From Coriaria nepalensis (lineage: Eukaryota > Streptophyta > Magnoliopsida > Cucurbitales > Coriariaceae), in contig CP114498.1 of NCBI GenBank assembly GCA_027186245.1, positions 5,835,501 through 5,899,500 of the forward strand: a stretch of DNA of 64,000 nt, given 5' to 3'. Below, piece after piece: positions 57,500 to 64,000 of the stretch (positions within the stretch are counted from its first letter, which is position 1; every line of letters starts with the position of its first letter). The notes beneath the pieces are model-generated. The model was given only the letters and a program-made list of their open reading frames with translations, had not been told where the DNA came from and did no database searches. The position numbers and the translations under genes are program-made.

Positions 57500-59090
57500 G
57501 AAACTCCCACTTGACCTTAAAGTAAGTGAAACATCTCCCTCATCCCTAAATTACGTACATGATCCTTAAAAGATTTCACTGGAAGTGTCTTGGTAAATAG
57601 ATACGCAAGGTTCTATTCCGTTGCTATCTTCATAACTATCACATCACCTATGTACAATATCTCTCTAATGAGATGATATTTCATCTCTATGTGCTTGCCC
57701 CTCTCATGACTCTTCGGCTCATTTGAATTAGCCACTGTTCCATTGTTGTCATAGTACAGGACTAGTGGCTTTTCCATATATGGAAATATAAAACTTCCTG
57801 AGCCAAACCGCCACTTTCGCAACTTTACAAGCCGCTATATATTCGATTTCCATGGTAAAATCTGCAATACTAGATTGTTTAATACTTCTCTAGACTACAA
57901 CTCCTCTACCAAGTGTGAACACTGATCCAAAAGTCAATTTTCAACTATCTCTATCTGATTGAAAATCAGAATTAGTGTATCCAGTGTGGTTCATCTCTCT
58001 ACTAGAATAAACAATCATATAGTCTCTCATTCTCTGAAGATACTTGATAATATGCTTTACCACTATCCAGTGTTTTAAACCTGAATTTGATTGATAACGA
58101 CTAACTATCCCTACAGCATAACAAATATCAGGTCTTGTACATAGCATGACATACATAAGACTGCTTACAATTAAGGCATGAGGAATCCGTCTCATCTCTT
58201 CTTCTTCCTGAGGTATCTTTGAACATTGCTCCTTAGAAATAAGTATTCCAGGTCTGGTCAGTAATTTACTCTTTTTTGGAGTTTTGCATTGAGATTTGAG
58301 TAATCACCTTATCTATACAAAAAGCTTGAGACAGTGCCAAAAGCTTGTTATTCCTATCTTTTAGAATTTGGATTCCTAGAACATAGTTTGCTTCTCCCAA
58401 ATCTTTTATTTGGAATTGCTCGGCTAACCATTTCTTCACATTAGATAATATTTCTACATCATTCCCAATAAGTAAAATATCCTCTACATAAAAAACTAAG
58501 AAAACTGGCTTCTTATCTTTGATGTGTTTATAGACACTTGGTTCATCAACATTTTGCTTGAAACCATACGTCTTTATAATCTCATTAAACCTTTGGTTCC
58601 AAAACCTAGAGGTTTACTTCAATCTATATATGGATCTAAGCAACTTGTAAACTTTTTACTCTTGGCCCTTTTGTACAAAATCTTCTGGTTGCATCATATA
58701 AATGCTTTCTTCAAGATAGCCATTTAGAAAAGCTATCTTGACATTCATTTGCCATATCTCGTAATCTAAACTAGTGGCTATATATAAAAGAATGCATACA
58801 GACTTTAGCATGACAACAAGAGAGAAATTCTCTTCATAATCGACTCATTCCTTTTAGGTATAACCCTTTGCCAGAAGTCGTGCCTTGAAAGTCTCTACTT
58901 TCCCACCTATGTCTCTTTTCTTCTTGAAGATTTATTTACATCCGATGGACCTAACATCTTCAGGTAGATCTACAAGTTCCCAAACAAAATTAAAATATAT
59001 GGATTCTATTTCTTGGTTCATTGCCTCTTGACATTCATCCTTGTTAGGATCATCCATTGCTTCTTTAAAGGTCAATTGATTATCTTGGTT
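57500..59090 (-). mobile_element. Ty1/copia remnant, - copy (RT to RNase H)
   Basis: On the minus strand, from about 59090: the GCKWIFKKK-type start of RT; a YVED in place of YVDD (about 58480-58496; the catalytic aspartate is changed to glutamate); then RNase H pieces RIPHALIVSSLMYVMLCTRP, DICYAVGIVSRYQSN, LKHWIVVKHIIKYL, YYDNNGTVANSNEPKSHERG and KHIEMKYHLIREI (to about 57640). A CAAGTGGGAG-like purine stretch near 57512 may be the end of the coding part before a 3' LTR; the LTR end was not fixed. Several stops are present. Confidence 0.9.
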
Positions 59091-59293
59091 TATGTTTGAC
59101 ACTAGAACCTGATTTATTAGTTAACGGAGCAGTCCGACATGAACTCTTATCATTCATGAATGGAAACTCAAGGTAAAACCATATTTTCATAGCCAAAGAG
59201 GATGTCTATAAGACCACATTCTGATATCCCAACGCCATTTGAGTATTCAAATAGCTACCCTTCAAATTAAAGAATGTTGGGGTAACTTATCAA

Positions 59294-59510
59294 ATGGATG
59301 TGAATGCTATCTTCCATGACTTAACCGGCACCATCATGGAAGTCTATATTGATGGCGTAGTGGTAAAATCTGTTAAGGCCGCCAATAATGTGGCTGACCT
59401 AAAAATGATATTAGATCGGTTGCATATTCACAAGCTGAAGATGAATCCGCAAAAATATGTTATCAACATTGAAGTTGAAATTTTCTTTGGATTTCTAATC
59501 CACTAAAGGA
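59294..59510 (+). mobile_element. Ty3/gypsy reverse transcriptase fragment
   Basis: A 70-residue frame reads NAIFHDLTGTIMEVYIDGVV, VKSVKAANN and LKMNPQKYVI, ending FFGFLIH, the RT palm around the YIDD motif. The second catalytic aspartate is replaced by glycine (YIDG). The rest of pol is missing. It is probably from the same element as the LTR that starts at 59789, with the 280 bases between being all that is left of RNase H and integrase. Confidence 0.85.
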
Positions 59511-59776
59511 TCAGCCATTAGGCTAACCTAACGACAAAAGTGGCAAAAAAAAAAAAAAAGAAGGATCAGCCCCTCGACCGATTCAGAAAAGCCAATAAGT
59601 CATACACTACAAAAATAAAATGGGAAAATAGGCTAATCATTATGATTATACAATCTTATGAAGCAGATTCGGCTATAACTGTTAGCATTAGCTGAATAAA
59701 GGAGAAGGGGGCCGAATAAATAAAGGCGTCGTGTCTTTTATCCTTCATATTTTCAGATTAGTCGAGAAGAGGAATA

Positions 59777-60360
59777 AATGGGGGCATTTGTTGATGCCAA
59801 AATTGTTATTTTGGCAAGTGTGGAATGTGTTGGTACCAAAATTAACATTTTTTCATCTAGAATAAGGTGGAAATCATGGTCATACATGAAATTAATGAAA
59901 TTAGCTAATGAAAGGACAAAAAAAGACACAAAAGCCTTAGTCAATCTTTCATCTGGATGGGCCACATGGCCACACAACAGTGTTGTTCCTTTGTGTTGGG
60001 ACCTTTTTTATATTTTTTTGGGAAATCCGTGATATTTTAGGATTTTCCAGCAAAATAGAAGGGGATTTTTACCAATTCGAATGGTATTTTAACAAATTGG
60101 AGGGGGCTCTTCATAAAAGAGGAAGTAGGTTAACTGACTCAAAGGACTTCTTGGAAAATGTCAAGGGTCTATCTACAAAGGGGAAAGTCTTTTTTACTTT
60201 TTCTAGGGGAATTCAAAAATTCCTAAAGACTTTTTCTAGCAATCAGAAGACTTATCGACCAAGCAATGAAGCTTATAGCCCAAGTCTCCGAGGCCTCGAA
60301 GCCTTCTTAACTAAAAACCTTACGTGATTCATTACAGATCCAACAACTCAACAACACAAT
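59777..60360 (+). repeat. gypsy polypurine tract and 3' LTR start
   Basis: A purine-rich stretch (aaatgggggca, about 59777-59786) is followed by tgttgatgccaaaattg from 59789, a start characteristic of Tat/Athila-type gypsy LTRs. The LTR's end was not found; 60360 is a guess, and it may run past 60.9 kb. Confidence 0.55.
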
Positions 60361-61237
60361 AACCACTCATCCTTCTTAGCTCAAAGCCACGAAAAATTCC
60401 TTGTCAATTATTTTTTTGATTCATAGGCCTCTAACTTGCATGATTCATTGAGCTCCTAATGCTCTTATCCTCAACTCACCATTTACAATCTTTTTCTTAA
60501 ATCATCATTCGGTAGACTTAATGTCCAAGACTAGTGTAGCCCTTAAGCATTATATCATGCCTCTCATTTGTAATTCAAGTCGGATCATCTCCATTATAGT
60601 AACATGTCTTTATTTAAATGAATTTACTTTTATATCATTTGCATTAATGCATTTTTTATTCATATTGTTTTTAATTTATGCCCCTTTTACTATTATGCAC
60701 TTTACATTATTGTCTTTAATTATTACGCCCTTTATATTATCGCAAGTTAAATTTTTGTTCTTATCTTCAAAGTCTCTATACTTTTGATACACTCGCATTG
60801 TACATTTTCTCTCGAGATAGAATATTTGCAGTTTGCAATGCTAATTCTTCATACAATGTGCATTCACATAATTTTTTTCGTTAATAATGATTATGAATAA
60901 TTTGGATCTTAAATATAAGCCAACTTGGATCTCACCAGTATGATTTAAGTGCATGTATAAGATTCAAAAATCTATCAAGTATGCAAGCAATTAATGATGT
61001 ATGCAATTTCCTATTTTCAACTTAATAAATACATGATAGATTATGATATGCCCTAATTATATGCTATGTATTTAATTATGTTAATAATTTATACAATTTA
61101 AGATTGATTCTCATAAGTGTATGATCCGATTGCCTTGACGGACATATTACTTTCATATACATGGTCGATAGCACCACTATCTATAATCTATGGAGATGAA
61201 GTAGAGGAAGACTAACCAGATAGATTCATGCACGAGA
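60361..61237. other. no gene recognised
   Basis: T-rich sequence with no recognised protein; perhaps the rest of the gypsy LTR. Confidence 0.35.
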
Positions 61238-62064
61238 TCACGTCTCTGGTGTCATTGGAAGTGCATAAAGAATATATAATAACTTACTATATTGTTCGGC
61301 TGAGAGAGTTGGTGCCGGATATAGTGAATGATCATTAGATGAGGAAAATATAGCATCAATTGTAGGCGATTGAGATGGATCCATTGGTTTGGAAGGAAAA
61401 CTATGAAAAGAGTTATTAGTCATGAGGATAACAATAGAAATCTCAGGTGTATAGATTGTTCGAACAGGTGAATCAAGGTTGGAGAATAGATTGGCAAAGA
61501 ATGATGATGTGGTAAGTGACAGAGCACTAAGGTTGATGTAAGAGGTGACGGAGCATATGGTGTGGCATCAACGATGGGCAGTGGCTGATCTGTGAGAAAA
61601 GGTCGATCTTCCCCCGGCGCGTGGGGGCTCGTGCATGGTCCCATTGGCATGAAAAAATTCAGATAGGTGATTAGAAAGTTACAAAGCCTATGGTAGTGGA
61701 GATGTAACGATCGGATGGATAAAACTCCATAAACGTGTGACAGACAGAAGATGCATAGAGAAAAAAAGGCCGTTAGCGATTACGACTGATAATGATGTCG
61801 GTGGAGGCGGACATAAGAAAGCACTATGGCCCTTATACCATGTGAAAATAAGAAGAGGTTTGCTGTTTCACAACTTAACTTGTGAGATTATGAAAGCTTT
61901 ATGAAAGTATTTATAATGTTACAAACAGAGAGCTTACATAAAATAAAACTTATAAAAAATCTTCTTAGATAGATATCATTAGTTTGGAGAATATCTTGTT
62001 TCATGATATTATGAATAATATCATTACTAAATAGTCATCCAATTAGCGGTGCCCATAATTGGCA
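61238..62064 (-). mobile_element. 5' end of a Ty1/copia element: LTR, PBS, leader, gag-like piece
   Basis: On the minus strand a 224-bp LTR (62064-61841) starts TGCC and ends CACA. It is directly followed by tggtataagggcca (61840-61827), close to the tggtatcagagcca primer-binding site. Further down, a proline-rich frame (61650-61420) and one containing APTLSAEQYSKLLYIL (61423-61238) may be gag or gag-protease linker, where EQYxKLL-like text is common. No further domain follows inside the element. Confidence 0.6.
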
Positions 62065-62078
62065 TCATCATCTACATA

Positions 62079-62110
62079 AAAAATAAAAAATAAAAAATAA
62101 AAAATAAAAT
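62079..62110. repeat. (AAAAT)n-like microsatellite
   Basis: About six aaataaa-type units beside the copia LTR. Confidence 0.85.
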
Positions 62111-62159
62111 AATTGTAAACAAGACATATATAGAAATAAGCCAAATTGGTTATTCACCA

Positions 62160-62855
62160 AATAATGTGGTGCTCCCAACTTACGCCTTCATTAGTAAACT
62201 TCATATGCAAGGAATAAGAAGCCTGATCAAATGTAGGCTGTGGTTTACCTCTACTAAGAGTTTGGGAGTGTCCATGTTGCATTTCGTAACATAGAAAGCT
62301 TGGGAACTCGTTAAGCTGAGCTAGCAATGGAATCAAAGCTCCATGGCCAAGGACAAGATCATGATATCAAGTTGAGTCTCTATCTATATTTCCTAAAGCC
62401 CTCACAACCTACATTCAAGATTCAGAAACTTCTTGGAACTTCTCAGTTTCCAATCATACAGAATATGGTAAGAAGAATTAGAAGAGTCAATAAGTTCTAA
62501 GATATACCTGCTCTCTAACTTCCTCGCTTGGAGAACCAAGAATCTTAACGAAAATGGGATTGCACCATGACCAATTACTACTTTAGTGTGCTCTAGTGTT
62601 CTTGAAACACTGTTTGTGAGAGCCCAAGCAGCCTCAAAGTACATATTGATCATACACGAGGTAACAAAAAGTTAATGATAAGTACCTAAAAATCATCTAT
62701 GCAGAATACTAAATCTAGCTTGCAAACCCTTAAAATAGAGAAAACAAATGGGGACTTAAACTTGAAGTTCGGGCAGGTCCTCCCTAACAAGAAATTGATA
62801 AATGTGTGGAACAAGCCCATAATCAGTTCCTCAATTGGAGGACTTCTTTCTTCAG
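62160..62855 (-). pseudogene. Importin-alpha gene fragment with introns kept
   Basis: Minus-strand pieces in order: SPPIEELI and YGLVPHIYQFLVREDLPELQ (about 62845-62765), FEAAWALTNSVSRTLEHTKV (about 62640 on), SPSEEVREQ up to a GT donor at about 62509, then RALGNI and YHDLVLGHGALIPLLAQLNE (about 62400-62310) and CRGKPQPTFDQ (about 62245). These are successive armadillo repeats of importin-alpha, the nuclear-import adaptor. A stop (after DST) and frameshifts break it, and the text diverges after FDQ. Intron-like segments lie between exons, so it came from genomic DNA, not mRNA. The full gene is not in the window. Confidence 0.82.
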
Positions 62856-63119
62856 TTTAATAATCATTATCAAAACTTACTAAATCCTAATAAGAAAAAA
62901 TATAATCGTGCTGAGCAAAATGCCAATAAATACCAATGGAAAGCAATTTTCTAAAATGCATGGTCGCCTCCAACTACAAGATACCAAGATCAAACAAGGT
63001 GTTGAGATGAATCCAAGAGCTCAATGATGCCATGGTCTCAGCGATGGCAGGATCTGGGTTGCGATGTTAGGCTTAAGATAAGTAGACAGCATGTTATTTG
63101 TCTTTGGAACCTCCTGTCT

Positions 63120-63375
63120 CTAATTGATATAAGCTCAATGTTGATGGTGCCTATAAGAGATCTTCAGGTGTTGCTAGTTATGGAGGCAATATTAGAGATC
63201 ACTTCGGTAGTCTTAAAGGTATTTTTTATCATCACTTAACTTGCATTAATAATTTTAGAGCAGAGGTTAGTGGTTTGTTCTTTAGTATTCAACATGCCTT
63301 ATTTCATGGGTAAGAATCTTTGACGGTGAAGTTTGATTCTCGAGCACTTGTTTAAGCAATTCGTAAAGATTGTCT
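63120..63375 (+). pseudogene. RNase H fragment of a LINE-type element
   Basis: Frames read LNVDGAYKRSSGVASYGGNI, RDHFGSLKG and FRAEVSGLFFSIQHALFHG, then VKFDSRALV. This is the RVT_3-type RNase H found at the end of plant LINE polyproteins (normal: NVDGA, GGxIRD, ExxAL). Stops occur after LFHG and ALV. A separate domestic RNase H-like gene is an alternative but less likely. Confidence 0.7.
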
Positions 63376-63385
63376 AGATTGAACA

Positions 63386-63720
63386 GTGAGGGAGATTGGG
63401 AATACAATTCTTCATATAGTTTTATTGAAATATGCTGAAGCTAGGTTTAAGATGTCATCTCGTAGAAGTATCATGAGAGAATGTGCTCAGATAGTAATGA
63501 TCTTAAAAGAGGTGTTGAGGTTTATGTTTGCATCGACTAGGCAAAGAGTTTGTCTCACTACCGGCACATGGACTTCGGTTCAAGACTACACTTATATGTG
63601 TGTCACTTGGCACTTCATAGACGCGAAGTAGAATTTGCATAAAAGACTACTTTTATTCCATAAGATTGATAATCATTAGGTCTTGACAATAGGATCTTGT
63701 TTGGAGAATGTATTGGAAGA
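63386..63720 (+). mobile_element. hAT transposase fragment (RICESLEEPER/DAYSLEEPER type)
   Basis: The frame 63386-63631 includes VCLTTGTWTSVQDYTYMCVT and WHFIDAK, and continues after a stop with NLHKRLLLFHKIDNH and LENVLEEWG. The family reads SLTTDTWTSxxNxxYMxxTxHFID, WxLxKRIL and EWGI. The D of the TTDTW motif is G here. It is followed by a tandem array built from another part of the same transposase. Confidence 0.85.
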
Positions 63721-64000
63721 GTGGGGAACTCTAGCTATTCCATGTGAGTTTAATGGGTTGGTTTCTCTTGATGTGTGTACTAGTTGGAACTCTAGCTATT
63801 CCATGTTGATGTGTGTACTAGTTGGAACTCTAGCTATTCCATGTTGATGTGTGTACTAGTTGGAACTCTAGCTATTCCATGTTGATGTGTGTACTAGTTG
63901 GAACTCTAGCTATTCCATGTTGATGTGTGTACTAGTTGGAACTCTAGCTATTCCATGTTGATGTGTGTACTAGTTGGAACTCTAGCTATTCCATGTTGAT
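63721..64000 (+). repeat. 38-bp tandem array derived from hAT transposase, runs off window
   Basis: The 38-bp unit ttggaactctagctattcca + tgttgatgtgtgtactag starts at 63784, 63822, 63860, 63898, 63936 and 63974, with no differences seen. The last copy is cut by the window end. The first copy reads VCTSWNSSYSML, matching the DVxTRWNSTYLML segment of hAT transposases. A near copy at 63724-63744 carries an extra 24 bases before the array proper. Total copy number is unknown because the array leaves the window. Confidence 0.95.

Noticed and set aside
63784..64000. CRISPR-like 38-bp array
   Set aside because: Pure head-to-tail repeat with no spacers, derived from a hAT coding segment.

Overview
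This window is nuclear DNA from a eudicot plant. It is AT-rich, its genes are intron-rich with GT-AG splicing, and the spaces between and inside genes are filled with decayed Ty1/copia, Ty3/gypsy, MULE-type, LINE and hAT remnants. The exon-level proteins are plant forms (ETF-ubiquinone oxidoreductase, group I bZIP, GDPD4-like phosphodiesterase, SIL1/Fes1-like, DUF936, RPL38, ECT/YTH). The species cannot be named from the sequence alone. All intron-exon models were built by hand from splice sites, reading phase and family similarity; none is transcript-supported.

Layout. 1-2.9 kb: a broken copia element, then a second LTR-like piece, lying in an intron of a gene whose 3' exons follow. 2.9-5.8 kb (+): the last nine exons of mitochondrial ETFQO; the 5' exons lie outside the window. 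6.9-10.2 kb (-): a complete group I bZIP factor, convergent with ETFQO. 11.5-17 kb: copia, gypsy and a second copia remnant. 17.5-21.6 kb (+): a complete GDPD4-like gene. 22.2-24.5 kb: an array of tandem palindromes, a DUF1985 (Ulp1/MULE-associated) pseudogene and a LINE ORF1 piece. 26.7-31.0 kb (-): a SIL1/Fes1-like co-chaperone. 32.4-33.1 kb: a second DUF1985 remnant and a 34-bp minisatellite. 35.0-35.9 kb (+): an intronless, frameshifted copy of serine palmitoyltransferase LCB2. 37.1-42.1 kb (-): a DUF936 gene with a hAT-like insertion in its last intron. 46.3-47.8 kb (-): RPL38 with telo-box and site II promoter elements. 50.2-50.4 kb: a nested inverted repeat. 51.9-55.7 kb (-): a complete ECT-type YTH m6A reader. 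56.3-62.1 kb: two copia copies in opposite orientation, a gypsy fragment with 3' LTR, and the 5' end of another copia element. 62.2-64 kb: an importin-alpha pseudogene piece, an RNase H fragment, a hAT transposase fragment and a 38-bp tandem array made from that transposase that runs off the end.

The genes are unrelated housekeeping or regulatory genes, with no operon-like or biosynthetic cluster. The most unusual structure is the recurrence of CGAT-rich palindromic or tandem arrays at four or five places, two of them beside DUF1985 remnants. This suggests, as inference, a related family of inverted-repeat or MULE-type elements. No clearly new biological system was found.
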